Below are positions 6,342-13,716 of a stretch of DNA of 17,735 nucleotides, piece by piece. Origin of the DNA: Clostridioides sp. (GTDB lineage Bacteria > Bacillota > Clostridia > Peptostreptococcales > Peptostreptococcaceae); assembly GCA_031272305.1 (NCBI GenBank), contig JAISUA010000271.1:1-17735 (forward strand). The letters run 5' to 3'. A program made the translations under genes and the position numbers. Position 1 is the stretch's first letter; every line of letters begins with the position of its first letter. Under the pieces are notes generated by a model. The model was not told the origin of the DNA, ran no database searches, and saw only the letters and a program-made list of their open reading frames with translations.

Positions 6342-6650
6342 ATGATGCGTATAAAAAAAGGTGACACAGTTGTTGTTATATCTGGTAAAGATAAAGGTAA
6401 AAAAGGTGTTGTTTTAAGTGTTATGCCAAAACAAGATAAAGTACTTGTTGAAGGTGTAAATATCATAACAAAACATCAAAAACCAAGTGCAGTTAATCAA
6501 CAAGGTGGAATAATAAATAGAGAAGCTCCAATCCATATATCTAACGTAATGCCTTATGATGCAGAAGCAGGAAAAGGTGTTAGAGTTAAATATGATTTAA
6601 AAGATGGTAAAAAAGTTAGAATATCAGCTAAGAGCGGAAAAGAAATATAA
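6342..6650 (+). CDS. rplX: 50S ribosomal protein L24 (uL24)
   Basis: L24 is an early assembly initiator of the 50S subunit, binding the 5' end of 23S rRNA. The 102-aa product has an N-terminal KOW motif (KKGDTVVVISGKDKGKKG, residues 5-22) and the conserved NIITKHQKPSAVNQQGGI segment. Two ATGs are adjacent (6342 and 6345). The first has the better spacing, 10 nt, from AAGGAGG at 6325-6331 and gives the common MMRIKKGD start. Confidence 0.97.
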   Translation: MMRIKKGDTVVVISGKDKGKKGVVLSVMPKQDKVLVEGVNIITKHQKPSAVNQQGGIINREAPIHISNVMPYDAEAGKGVRVKYDLKDGKKVRISAKSGKEI

Positions 6651-6669
6651 GAAAGGAGGTACATTGTAA

Positions 6670-7212
6670 ATGGCTTCTAGATTACAAGAAAAATACAATA
6701 AAGAAGTAGCTCCTGCTTTAATGGAGAAATTCGGATATAAAAACGTGATGGAAATTCCTAAAATAGTTAAGATAGTTATAAATATGGGTATTGGTGATGC
6801 CAAAGAAAATCCAAAAGGACTTGAAAAAGCTGTTGAAGAATTAGAATTAATATCAGGTCAAAAACCAGTTATTACTAAAGCTAAAAAATCAGTTGCGAAC
6901 TTCAAATTAAGAGAAGGTATGCCAATAGGTACAAAAGTAACACTTAGAACAGATAGAATGTATTATTTCATGGATAAGTTAGTTTCTGTATCACTTCCAA
7001 GGGTAAGAGACTTTAGAGGAATCAATCCTAACTCATTCGATGGTAGAGGAAATTATGCATTAGGTATAAAAGAACAATTAATATTCCCTGAAATAGAATA
7101 TGATAAAGTTGACAAAGTAAGAGGTATGGATATCATATTTGTTACAACAGCTAAATCTGATGAAGAAGCTCGTGAGCTATTAAAATTAATGGGAATGCCA
7201 TTTTCTAAGTAG
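6670..7212 (+). CDS. rplE: 50S ribosomal protein L5 (uL5)
   Basis: L5 binds 5S rRNA and contacts the P-site tRNA and S13. The 180-aa product shows the family motifs KIVINMGIGDAKENPK near residue 33-48, GQKPVITKAKKSVANFKLREGMPIG in the middle, RDFRGINPNSFDGRGNY, and the C-terminal VRGMDIIFVTTAKSDEEARELL. Length is standard. The 3' part contains a good chance match to a sigma-A promoter (7109-7136). The spacer to rpsN is 18 bp. Confidence 0.98.
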   Translation: MASRLQEKYNKEVAPALMEKFGYKNVMEIPKIVKIVINMGIGDAKENPKGLEKAVEELELISGQKPVITKAKKSVANFKLREGMPIGTKVTLRTDRMYYFMDKLVSVSLPRVRDFRGINPNSFDGRGNYALGIKEQLIFPEIEYDKVDKVRGMDIIFVTTAKSDEEARELLKLMGMPFSK

Positions 7213-7230
7213 GTAAAGGAGGGATTCCAA

Positions 7231-7416
7231 GTGGCTAGAAAAGCAATGGTTGTTAAACAACAAAGAAAACAAAAATATAAAACTAGAGAATATACTAGAT
7301 GTAATATATGTGGAAGACCACATTCAGTATTAAAAAAATTCGGTATCTGCCGTATTTGCTTTAGAGAATTAGCTTACAAAGGTGAAATACCTGGAGTTAG
7401 AAAAGCAAGCTGGTAG
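7231..7416 (+). CDS. rpsN: 30S ribosomal protein S14, zinc-binding type (uS14)
   Basis: This is the short, zinc-ribbon form of S14 (61 aa) found in the spc operon of Gram-positive bacteria, in the 30S head. Zinc ligands are visible as Cys24-x2-Cys27 and Cys40-x2-Cys43. The initiator is GTG at 7231, placed at normal distance from AAAGGAGGG. The zinc-free paralogue that some bacteria induce under zinc starvation is longer and lacks these cysteines; none is present in this window. Confidence 0.98.
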   Translation: MARKAMVVKQQRKQKYKTREYTRCNICGRPHSVLKKFGICRICFRELAYKGEIPGVRKASW

Positions 7417-7445
7417 AATAAAATTAAGGAAGGAGGGCTTTTATT

Positions 7446-7844
7446 ATGACAATGACAGATCCAATTGCAGATATGCTTACACGTATAAGAAATGCTAACA
7501 TAGTTAAGCATGAAACTGTTGATATTCCAGCCTCAAAAATGAAAAAAGAGATTGCAAGAATCTTACTTGAAGAAGGATTCATAAGAGGTTATGATGTAAT
7601 AGAAGATGGAAAACAAGGTTTAATAAGAATACAATTAAAATATAGTCAAGACGGAGAAAGAGTAATTCAAGGTCTTAAGAAAATATCAAAACCAGGAATG
7701 AGGGTTTATGCAGCAAGTGCAGAACTTCCTAAAGTATTGAACGGATTAGGTATATCTATTATATCTACTTCAAAAGGTATAATTACCGACAAAAAAGCAA
7801 GAAAAGAAAACGTGGGCGGAGAAGTTATTTGCTACGTTTGGTAG
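7446..7844 (+). CDS. rpsH: 30S ribosomal protein S8 (uS8)
   Basis: S8 binds helix 21 of 16S rRNA and is central to 30S platform assembly. In E. coli it is the autoregulator of the spc operon, acting on a hairpin near rplE that I do not recognise here. The 132-aa product has MTDPIADMLTRIRNAN at the N-terminus and the C-terminal GLGISIISTSKGIITDKKARKENVGGEVICYVW. The ATG at 7446 is preferred to 7452, as it lies 9 nt from AGGAGG. Confidence 0.98.
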   Translation: MTMTDPIADMLTRIRNANIVKHETVDIPASKMKKEIARILLEEGFIRGYDVIEDGKQGLIRIQLKYSQDGERVIQGLKKISKPGMRVYAASAELPKVLNGLGISIISTSKGIITDKKARKENVGGEVICYVW

Positions 7845-7872
7845 AATCATACTTGAGAAAGGAGGCTATTAA

Positions 7873-8418
7873 ATGTCAAGAATAGGTTTAAAACCAATAA
7901 CAGTTCCAGCAGGTGTAGAAGTAACTATAGCTGAAGGAAACTTAGTTACTGTTAAAGGTGCAAAAGGTACATTAACAGAACAATTCAACGAAGAAATGAG
8001 TATCAAAAAATTAGAAGACAACACTATCGTGGTTGAAAGACCAACTGATAATAAAAAACATAAATCACTACATGGATTAACAAGAACTCTAATAAACAAC
8101 ATGGTAACAGGTGTTAGTACTGGATTCGAAAAGAAACTTATACTAAAAGGTGTTGGATATAGAGCTCAAAAACAAGGAAGCAAATTAGTTATGAACTTAG
8201 GATTCTCTCATCCAGTAGAAATGGAAGATCCAGAAGGAATAACAGTAGAAGTTCCTAACCAAACTGAATTAGTAGTAAAAGGTGTAGACAAACAATTAGT
8301 TGGAAACTACGCTGCTAAAATCAGAGCTTGGAGAAGACCTGAACCATACAAAGGTAAAGGTATAAGATATGAAAACGAAGTAATAAGACGTAAAGAAGGT
8401 AAAACAGGTAAAAAATAA
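7873..8418 (+). CDS. rplF: 50S ribosomal protein L6 (uL6)
   Basis: L6 is a two-domain protein at the base of the L7/L12 stalk near the sarcin-ricin loop. The 181-aa product begins MSRIGLKPITVPAGVEV. It contains the domain 2 signature KLILKGVGYRAQKQGSKLVMNLGFSHPV and ends with the conserved RRPEPYKGKGIRYENEVIRRKEGKTGKK. AAAGGAGG lies before the ATG. Length is as expected. Confidence 0.98.
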   Translation: MSRIGLKPITVPAGVEVTIAEGNLVTVKGAKGTLTEQFNEEMSIKKLEDNTIVVERPTDNKKHKSLHGLTRTLINNMVTGVSTGFEKKLILKGVGYRAQKQGSKLVMNLGFSHPVEMEDPEGITVEVPNQTELVVKGVDKQLVGNYAAKIRAWRRPEPYKGKGIRYENEVIRRKEGKTGKK

Positions 8419-8453
8419 TACCAACTTTAAGCGTTGAGAGAGGAGTGAGCCTG

Positions 8454-8822
8454 GTGATAAAAAAGATAGATAAAAATTTTAACAGACTTCAAAGACACAA
8501 GAGGGTTCGTAAAAAAGTATCAGGAACTGAACAAAGACCAAGACTTTGTGTTTTCAGAAGTTCAAAAAATATTTATGCTCAAATAATAGATGATACAAAA
8601 AGAATTACATTAGTTTCTGCATCATCTTTAGACAAAGATGTTAAAGAAGCTGTTAACTATACAGGAAACAAAGATGCAGCTAAAAAAGTTGGAGAATTAG
8701 TTGCTAAAAGAGCAGTAGAAAACGGAATCACTGAAGTTGTATTCGACAGAGGTGGATATATTTATCATGGTAGAGTAAAAGAATTAGCTGAAGGTGCAAG
8801 AGAAGCTGGTCTTAAATTCTAA
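8454..8822 (+). CDS. rplR: 50S ribosomal protein L18 (uL18)
   Basis: L18 binds 5S rRNA with L5 in the central protuberance. From GTG at 8454 the product is 122 aa, MIKKIDKNFNRLQRHKRVRKKVSGT, with the conserved RPRLCVFRSSKNIYAQIIDD and FDRGGYIYHGRVKELAEGAREAGLKF. An upstream in-frame GTG at 8445 overlaps the GAGAGGAG Shine-Dalgarno, so 8454 (8-nt spacing) is chosen. The weak start and Shine-Dalgarno differ from the strong GGAGG sites of its neighbours. Confidence 0.95.
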   Translation: MIKKIDKNFNRLQRHKRVRKKVSGTEQRPRLCVFRSSKNIYAQIIDDTKRITLVSASSLDKDVKEAVNYTGNKDAAKKVGELVAKRAVENGITEVVFDRGGYIYHGRVKELAEGAREAGLKF

Positions 8823-8841
8823 TTAAAAAAGGAGGGAAAAC

Positions 8842-9345
8842 ATGCGTAAACTTATAGATGCAAGCCAACTTGAACTTCAAGAATCAGTAGTTGAAGTTAG
8901 ACGTGTTACAAAAGTTGTTAAAGGTGGTAGAAACTTTAGATTTGCAGCTCTTGTAGTAGTTGGTGATGAAAATGGTCACGTTGGTATAGGAACTGGTAAA
9001 GCTATGGAAGTACCAGATGCAATAAAAAAAGCAGTTGAAGATGCAAAGAAAAATCTTATAGTAGTACCTATGGTTGGAACAACAATTCCTCACCAAGTAG
9101 TAGGACACTTTGGAGCTGGAAAAATATTAATAATGCCTGCAGTTGAAGGTACAGGGGTAATCGCAGGAGGACCTGCAAGAGCCGTACTTGAACTTGCTGG
9201 ATTAAAAGACGTTAGAGCTAAGTCTTTAGGAACAAACAATCCTAGAAACATGGTAAACGCTACAATAGAAGGACTTAAATCTCTGAAAACAGCTGAGTCT
9301 ATAGCAAGACTTAGAGGAAAATCAGTAGATGAGCTTCTAGGGTAA
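8842..9345 (+). CDS. rpsE: 30S ribosomal protein S5 (uS5)
   Basis: S5 lies at the mRNA entry side of the 30S subunit and affects accuracy. The 167-aa product has the N-terminal dsRNA-binding-like domain (VVEVRRVTKVVKGGRNFRFAALVVVGD, with GHVGIGTGKAMEVPDAIKKA following) and the C-terminal domain (GGPARAVLELAGLKDV). The VVKGGRNFRF loop is the site of spectinomycin-resistance changes in other bacteria and looks wild-type here. It is 14 bp from rpmD. Confidence 0.98.
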   Translation: MRKLIDASQLELQESVVEVRRVTKVVKGGRNFRFAALVVVGDENGHVGIGTGKAMEVPDAIKKAVEDAKKNLIVVPMVGTTIPHQVVGHFGAGKILIMPAVEGTGVIAGGPARAVLELAGLKDVRAKSLGTNNPRNMVNATIEGLKSLKTAESIARLRGKSVDELLG

Positions 9346-9359
9346 GGAGGAAATTTACA

Positions 9360-9545
9360 ATGGCTAAAATTCAAATAAAATTGGCAAAGGGAGTTATCGG
9401 AACTAACCCTAACCAAAGAAAAAACGTTCAGGCTCTTGGACTTAGAAAAAGAGAATCTGTAGTAATAAAAGAAGATACTCCTCAAATAAGAGGTATGATA
9501 AAAAAAGTAAGTCACTTAGTAGAAGTAACTGAAATAGCTGAATAA
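9360..9545 (+). CDS. rpmD: 50S ribosomal protein L30 (uL30)
   Basis: L30 is a small peripheral 23S rRNA-binding protein, absent from some bacterial lineages. The 61-aa product shows IQIKLAKGVIGTNPNQRKNVQALGLRKRESVV, the family signature, and ends with IRGMIKKVSHLVEV. The Shine-Dalgarno AAGGAGG (9343-9349) overlaps the rpsE stop codon, suggesting coupled translation. Its position between rpsE and rplO is standard. Confidence 0.97.
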   Translation: MAKIQIKLAKGVIGTNPNQRKNVQALGLRKRESVVIKEDTPQIRGMIKKVSHLVEVTEIAE

Positions 9546-9574
9546 TTATTTATAATTGCAAGGAGGTGTAAGTT

Positions 9575-10018
9575 TTGAAACTACATGAGTTAAAACCTGC
9601 AAAAGGTGCAGTGCAAAAGAAAAAAAGATTAGGTAGAGGTACTGCAACAGGTCAAGGTAAAACATCAGGACGTGGACAAAAAGGTCAAAACTCTCGTTCA
9701 GGTGGTGGAGTTAGAGTAGGATTCGAAGGTGGACAAATGCCTTTAGCAAGAAGACTACCTAAGAGAGGCTTCACAAATATATTCAAAAAACAATACAATG
9801 AAATCAATGTTGAAGTATTGAATAAATTTGAAAACGGAACAGAAGTTACAGCAGAACTTCTTAAAGCAACAAAAACTATTAAGAAGATTGAAAAAGATGG
9901 TATAAAAATATTGGGTGAAGGTAATTTAGAAAAAGCATTAACTGTTAAGGCTGCTAAATTTACAGCTTCAGCTCAAGAAAAAATAGAAAAAGCAGGCGGA
10001 AAAGCAGAGTTAGTTTAA
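9575..10018 (+). CDS. rplO: 50S ribosomal protein L15 (uL15)
   Basis: L15 is a late-assembling 23S-binding protein with a long basic N-terminal extension. The 147-aa product begins at a TTG (9575), correctly spaced from AAGGAGGTG, and reads MKLHELKPAKGAVQKKKRLGRGTATGQGKTSGRGQKG followed by GFEGGQMPLARRLPKRGFTN. It ends GGKAELV, as usual. The rare TTG start may lower its translation relative to its neighbours. Confidence 0.97.
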   Translation: MKLHELKPAKGAVQKKKRLGRGTATGQGKTSGRGQKGQNSRSGGGVRVGFEGGQMPLARRLPKRGFTNIFKKQYNEINVEVLNKFENGTEVTAELLKATKTIKKIEKDGIKILGEGNLEKALTVKAAKFTASAQEKIEKAGGKAELV

Positions 10019-10031
10019 TAACCTGCTAATC

Positions 10032-10045
10032 CGTTACTTGTAACG
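10032..10045 (+). promoter_or_regulatory. Small hairpin with CUUG loop before secY
   Basis: CGTTA-CTTG-TAACG forms a 5-bp stem closed by a CUUG tetraloop, a stable loop type in RNA. It lies 5 nt upstream of the GGGGTGA Shine-Dalgarno of secY (10050-10056). It could tune secY translation at the switch from ribosomal proteins to a membrane protein. It is short, so confidence is low. Confidence 0.3.
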
Positions 10046-10061
10046 TTATGGGGTGATTTGA

Positions 10062-11333
10062 ATGCTCTCAGGTATTAAACAGGCTTTTAAAATAAAAGAA
10101 TTAAGAAAAAAGATTATTTTTACTGTGTTGATGATTCTGGTATTTAGACTAGGAGCAACCATTCCGGTTCCAGGTATTAATACAAGCGTAATTAAACAAT
10201 TAGTTTCTGGAAACTCGTTACTTTCTTTATATAATCTATTCACAGGTGGAGCATTTAGTCAATTCACATTGTTTGCGTTGGGAATAGGACCATATATAAC
10301 TGCTTCGATAATAATTCAGCTTTTGACAATAGGTTTTGAATCTCTTGCTGAATTACAAAAGTCTGGAGAAGAAGGAAAGAAAAAAATGAGTCAGTATACT
10401 AAGTATACTGCTTTAGGTTTGGCAATACTTCAAGCAACAGGAATCACTTTAGGTGTTATAAGAAGTGCTCTTGTTGATAGCAGTTGGTTCTTTATACTTA
10501 CTGTTATTGTAACGCTAGTATCAGCATCTATGCTTTTAATGTGGATAGGAGACAAAATTACAGAAAAAGGTATTGGAAACGGAAGTTCAGTAATTATATT
10601 CATAGGGATTGTTTCAAGAATTCCTACAGATGCAATAGCCATTACAAACCAAGTGACATCAAAGCAAATAGCTCCATGGATGGCTATAGTAGTAGTTGCA
10701 GTAGTTCTTATCACAATGGTAGGAGTAACATATATACAAGAAGCAACAAGAAAGATTCCAGTACAATATGCCAAAAGAGTAGTTGGAAGAAAAATGTATG
10801 GTGGACAAAGTTCTCACATACCTATGAAAGTTAATCAATCTGGTGTTATACCAATAATATTCGCAAGTTCATTTTTAGCTTTTCCTCAAACATTAGCTTT
10901 GTTTATGGGAACAAAAGTTCAAAATTTCGTACAACAATATTTGAGTGTATCAACAGAACCAGGTTTTTGGATATATAGATCATTGGAAGTTGTACTAATA
11001 GTTGCGTTTTCATATTTCTATACTGCTGTGTCTTTCAATACTGAAGATATATCTAAGAATATGAAAAACAATGGAGGTTTTATTCCAGGAATAAGACCAG
11101 GTCAACCTACAATAGCGTATTTAAATAGAATATTGTCAAGAATAACTCTTGCAGGAGCTACATTCTTAGCAATAATAGCATTAATACCTGCATTTATGAC
11201 TCACTATATGAAAATACAAATGAGCTTAGCAGGGACATCTTTACTAATAGTTGTTGGTGTTGCTCTTGAATTAAAGAGACAACTTGAATCAAACTTAGTA
11301 ATGAGAAGTTATCAAGGATTCTTAAATAAATAA
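10062..11333 (+). CDS. secY: Preprotein translocase subunit SecY
   Basis: SecY is the channel-forming core of the Sec translocon in the cytoplasmic membrane, working with SecE, SecG and SecA. The 423-aa product has about ten hydrophobic segments. Recognisable parts are the first helix (about 18-36), the plug and second helix region beginning GGAFSQFTLFALGIGPYIT (62-80), the cytoplasmic RKIPVQYAKR (230-239), and the loop with GGFIPGIRPG (338-347) that contacts SecA and the ribosome. The Shine-Dalgarno is GGGGTGA, weaker than those of its neighbours. It is followed by adk after 74 bp. Confidence 0.98.
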   Translation: MLSGIKQAFKIKELRKKIIFTVLMILVFRLGATIPVPGINTSVIKQLVSGNSLLSLYNLFTGGAFSQFTLFALGIGPYITASIIIQLLTIGFESLAELQKSGEEGKKKMSQYTKYTALGLAILQATGITLGVIRSALVDSSWFFILTVIVTLVSASMLLMWIGDKITEKGIGNGSSVIIFIGIVSRIPTDAIAITNQVTSKQIAPWMAIVVVAVVLITMVGVTYIQEATRKIPVQYAKRVVGRKMYGGQSSHIPMKVNQSGVIPIIFASSFLAFPQTLALFMGTKVQNFVQQYLSVSTEPGFWIYRSLEVVLIVAFSYFYTAVSFNTEDISKNMKNNGGFIPGIRPGQPTIAYLNRILSRITLAGATFLAIIALIPAFMTHYMKIQMSLAGTSLLIVVGVALELKRQLESNLVMRSYQGFLNK

Positions 11334-11407
11334 TGTATTTAGTTACTAAAGCATATTTATTTAAAAAGGATTCTTGCAAGTCGTATGTGTTAAATGGAGA
11401 TGAATCA

Positions 11408-12052
11408 ATGAGAATAATTTTACTTGGACCTCCAGGTGCTGGAAAAGGCACTCAGGCGGCTAAAATAGTTGATGAATATAAAATACCTCATATATCAACA
11501 GGAGATATTTTTAGAAAAAACATCAAAGAAGGAACAGAATTAGGAAAGCAAGCACAAGAGTATATGAATAAAGGTGCTCTTGTTCCAGATGAACTTACTT
11601 GTGGACTTGTTGCAGATAGAATATCTCAAGAAGACTGCAAAGAAGGATTCATGTTAGATGGTTTTCCGAGAAACATATTCCAAGCAGAAATGCTTGATAA
11701 ATTCCTTTCAGAAAAAGGAATTGAGCTTACAAAAGTAGTAAATATAGAAGTTGAAAAAGAACTTTTAGTTGCAAGAGCTGTAGGTAGAAGAATATGTAAA
11801 TCTTGTGGAGCTACTTTCCATATTGAATATAATCCTACAAAGACAGAAGGTATATGTGATGTCTGCGAAGGTGAATTATATCAAAGAGCAGATGATAATG
11901 AAGAAACAGTATCAAATAGAATACAAGTATATATAGATGAAACAAAACCATTAGTAGATTACTATTCAAAACAAGGAATAGTAGCTACAATAAATGGAGA
12001 TCAAAGTATAGATAAAGTATTCGATGATATTAAGAATTCCTTCGGTAAATAG
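11408..12052 (+). CDS. adk: Adenylate kinase, zinc-LID type
   Basis: Adk interconverts ATP + AMP and 2 ADP in the cytoplasm. The 214-aa product from the ATG at 11408 has the P-loop GPPGAGKGT (7-15), the AMP-binding TGDIFR (31-36), DGFPRN (84-89), and a long LID domain with zinc ligands Cys130, Cys133, Cys150 and Cys153. The frame stays open back to an ATG at 11333 overlapping the secY stop, but that start lacks a Shine-Dalgarno and would put 25 foreign residues before the conserved MRIILLGPPG; GGAGATGA precedes 11408. Confidence 0.98.
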   Translation: MRIILLGPPGAGKGTQAAKIVDEYKIPHISTGDIFRKNIKEGTELGKQAQEYMNKGALVPDELTCGLVADRISQEDCKEGFMLDGFPRNIFQAEMLDKFLSEKGIELTKVVNIEVEKELLVARAVGRRICKSCGATFHIEYNPTKTEGICDVCEGELYQRADDNEETVSNRIQVYIDETKPLVDYYSKQGIVATINGDQSIDKVFDDIKNSFGK

Positions 12053-12236
12053 TTATTCATTTTCAAACAGAAGTTTGAGCTTGATTGGCTATTAAAACTA
12101 AGTAGTTTGTAAAACTATTAAGATATTCTTATAAAAATTTATTGTGTTGATACAAAATTTTATAAATTTACCGAGAGGAAACTTATTGATTTTGTATAAT
12201 CTGAAAATAATATTTTAAAAGAGAAGTGATTAAATA
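12053..12236 (+). promoter_or_regulatory. adk-map spacer with two hairpins and a TATAAT box
   Basis: At 184 bp this is the longest spacer inside the cluster. It holds a 6-bp hairpin, TCAAAC-AGAA-GTTTGA (12063-12078), and an 8-bp hairpin with one G-U and a GTA loop (12101-12119). A 9-bp inverted repeat pairs ATACAAAAT (12150-12158) with ATTTTGTAT (12189-12197), and a TATAAT lies at 12195-12200 without a good -35. None of the hairpins has a U-tract. An internal promoter for map onward is possible but not proven. Confidence 0.35.
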
Positions 12237-12983
12237 ATGATTATAATAAAATCAAAAAAAGAGATTGAGCTTATGCGAGAAGCAGGAAAAATTGTCGCTG
12301 AGACTCACGATATATTAAAAAAAGCTATTCGTCCAGGGATTTCAACTTCTGAACTAGATGCAATAGCGGAAGAAAATATAAAAAAATACAATGCTTATCC
12401 CTCATTTCTAGGCTATGGTGGATTCAAAGGGAGTATATGTGCTTCTATCAATGATGTTGTTATACATGGTATTCCTGGAGAACGCATACTTAAAGAAGGA
12501 GATATTATAAGTATTGATATAGGTGCTTATTATAAAGGTTATCACGGAGATTCAGCTAAGACTCATGGAGTAGGTCAAATATCTGATGAAGATAGAAAAC
12601 TTATAGAAGTGACAAAAGAGTGTTTCTACAAAGGAATCGAATTTGCAAAAATGGGTTTCCGTCTATCCGATATATCACATGCTGTTCAATCTCATGCAGA
12701 AAACAATGGATTTTCAGTAGTTAGAGATTTTGTAGGACATGGAGTAGGTTCTGATTTACATGAAGATCCGCCTGTTCCAAACTACGGAGTAGCAGGAAAA
12801 GGACCTAGACTAAAAGAAGGTATGGTTATAGCAGTAGAACCAATGATCAATGCTGGTACTTACAAAGTAAAAGTACTTGGCGATGGTTGGACTACAGTAA
12901 CCATAGATGGAAAAAAATCTGCTCACTATGAACATACGATAGCAATAACAGAGGGTGAGCCTTTGATTTTGACAAGTTTATAG
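12237..12983 (+). CDS. map: Methionine aminopeptidase, type I
   Basis: This enzyme removes the N-terminal methionine from nascent proteins after deformylation. The 248-aa product matches the bacterial type Ia family. The dinuclear metal ligands can be placed at Asp94, Asp105, His168, Glu201 and Glu232, with His77 as the substrate-contacting residue (VIHGIP). There is no N-terminal SEC-C zinc-finger extension. The ATG follows GAGAAGTGA, a modest Shine-Dalgarno. The 184-bp upstream spacer may carry separate control. The KOW gene follows after 19 bp. Confidence 0.98.
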   Translation: MIIIKSKKEIELMREAGKIVAETHDILKKAIRPGISTSELDAIAEENIKKYNAYPSFLGYGGFKGSICASINDVVIHGIPGERILKEGDIISIDIGAYYKGYHGDSAKTHGVGQISDEDRKLIEVTKECFYKGIEFAKMGFRLSDISHAVQSHAENNGFSVVRDFVGHGVGSDLHEDPPVPNYGVAGKGPRLKEGMVIAVEPMINAGTYKVKVLGDGWTTVTIDGKKSAHYEHTIAITEGEPLILTSL

Positions 12984-13002
12984 TGTAAGTGGGTGATGGT
13001 AT

Positions 13003-13272
13003 TTGCTATCAGAAAATTTAAGTGTAGGCCAAGTTGTTAAAGCATCAGCAGGAAGAGATGAAGGACATCTTTATTTCATAATAGAAATAGTAGATGAGCA
13101 ATATGTTTATATAGCTGATGGCAAGAGAAGAAAACTACTTAAGCCTAAACTGAAAAAAGTTAAGCATCTAAAAAAATACAACTTCATAAATCAAGAAGTT
13201 AAAAGAAGGATATTATCGAAAGAAGATATAACGGATTCGTTTTTGAGAGCTGAACTTGGAAAGTTGAACTAG
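13003..13272 (+). CDS. KOW-domain putative RNA-binding protein (L14e/L6e-like)
   Basis: The 89-aa product begins at a TTG (13003) after GGGTGATGG. Residues 6-35 fit a KOW motif (SVGQVVKASAGRDEGHLYFI), followed by the family's ADGKRRKLLKPKLKKVKHLK segment at about 38-57. Genes of this type sit between map and infA in many Bacillota and are annotated as KOW or ribosomal-L14e-like RNA-binding proteins. A ribosome-associated role is inferred from family and location; the exact function is not established. The C-terminal 30 residues are charged, with no recognised motif. Confidence 0.85.
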   Translation: MLSENLSVGQVVKASAGRDEGHLYFIIEIVDEQYVYIADGKRRKLLKPKLKKVKHLKKYNFINQEVKRRILSKEDITDSFLRAELGKLN

Positions 13273-13310
13273 GGTTTAACTTATTTCGAAATGGAGGGCT
13301 GGTTTTATAA

Positions 13311-13529
13311 ATGGCCAAAAAAGATGTAATAGAATTAGAAGGTACAGTCGTTGAGAATTTACCTAACGCCATGTTCAAAGTAAAATTAGAAAATGGCCAC
13401 GAAGTATTATGCCATTTATCAGGAAAACTTAGAATGAACTTTATAAGAATTCTTGAAGGCGATAAGGTTAATGTTGAGCTGTCACCATATGACCTTACAA
13501 GAGGAAGAATTACTTGGCGTAAGAAGTAG
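13311..13529 (+). CDS. infA: Translation initiation factor IF-1
   Basis: IF-1 binds the 30S A site during initiation and assists IF-2 and IF-3. The 72-aa product is a single S1-like OB fold: MAKKDVIELEGTVVENLPNAMFKVKLENGH, then the conserved LSGKLRMNFIRILEGDKV and YDLTRGRITWRKK ending. The start follows GGAGGG at 12-nt spacing. A Cys (LCHLSG) replaces the more common Ala in the LAHVSGK motif. Confidence 0.98.
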   Translation: MAKKDVIELEGTVVENLPNAMFKVKLENGHEVLCHLSGKLRMNFIRILEGDKVNVELSPYDLTRGRITWRKK

Positions 13530-13562
13530 CAGACTACTAGTTAGTCAAGGAGGGATTAAATA

Positions 13563-13676
13563 ATGAAAGTAAGATCATCAGTAAAACCAATATGCGAAAA
13601 ATGCAAACTAATAAAAAGAAATGGTAAAGTAATGGTTATTTGCGAAAACCCAAAACACAAACAAAAACAAGGTTAG
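13563..13676 (+). CDS. rpmJ: 50S ribosomal protein L36 (bL36), zinc-binding
   Basis: This 37-aa gene is easily missed because of its size. The product, MKVRSSVKPICEKCKLIKRN and onward to the stop at 13674, has the full zinc site of L36: Cys11-x2-Cys14, Cys27 and His32. L36 binds 23S rRNA domains II and V near the base of the L7/L12 stalk. AAGGAGGG precedes the ATG. The infA-rpmJ-rpsM order is standard. Confidence 0.98.
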   Translation: MKVRSSVKPICEKCKLIKRNGKVMVICENPKHKQKQG

Positions 13677-13716
13677 AGTTTTGGATCAATATCGAAACTA
13701 GTACAGGAGGTGCAAT

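Noticed and set aside
8445..8453. GTG at 8445 as the rplR start
   Set aside because: It overlaps the GAGAGGAG Shine-Dalgarno. The GTG at 8454 has correct spacing and the family N-terminus.
9090..9515. 141-codon minus-strand frame opposite rpsE and rpmD
   Set aside because: It is antisense to two secure ribosomal protein genes, with no plausible ribosome-binding site or motif.
10430..10774. 114-codon minus-strand frame opposite secY
   Set aside because: Its hydrophobic Ile/Thr content mirrors the membrane segments of secY on the other strand.
11333..11407. N-terminally extended start for adk overlapping the secY stop
   Set aside because: It has no Shine-Dalgarno, and the added 25 residues are not part of the Adk family, which starts at MRIILLGPPG.
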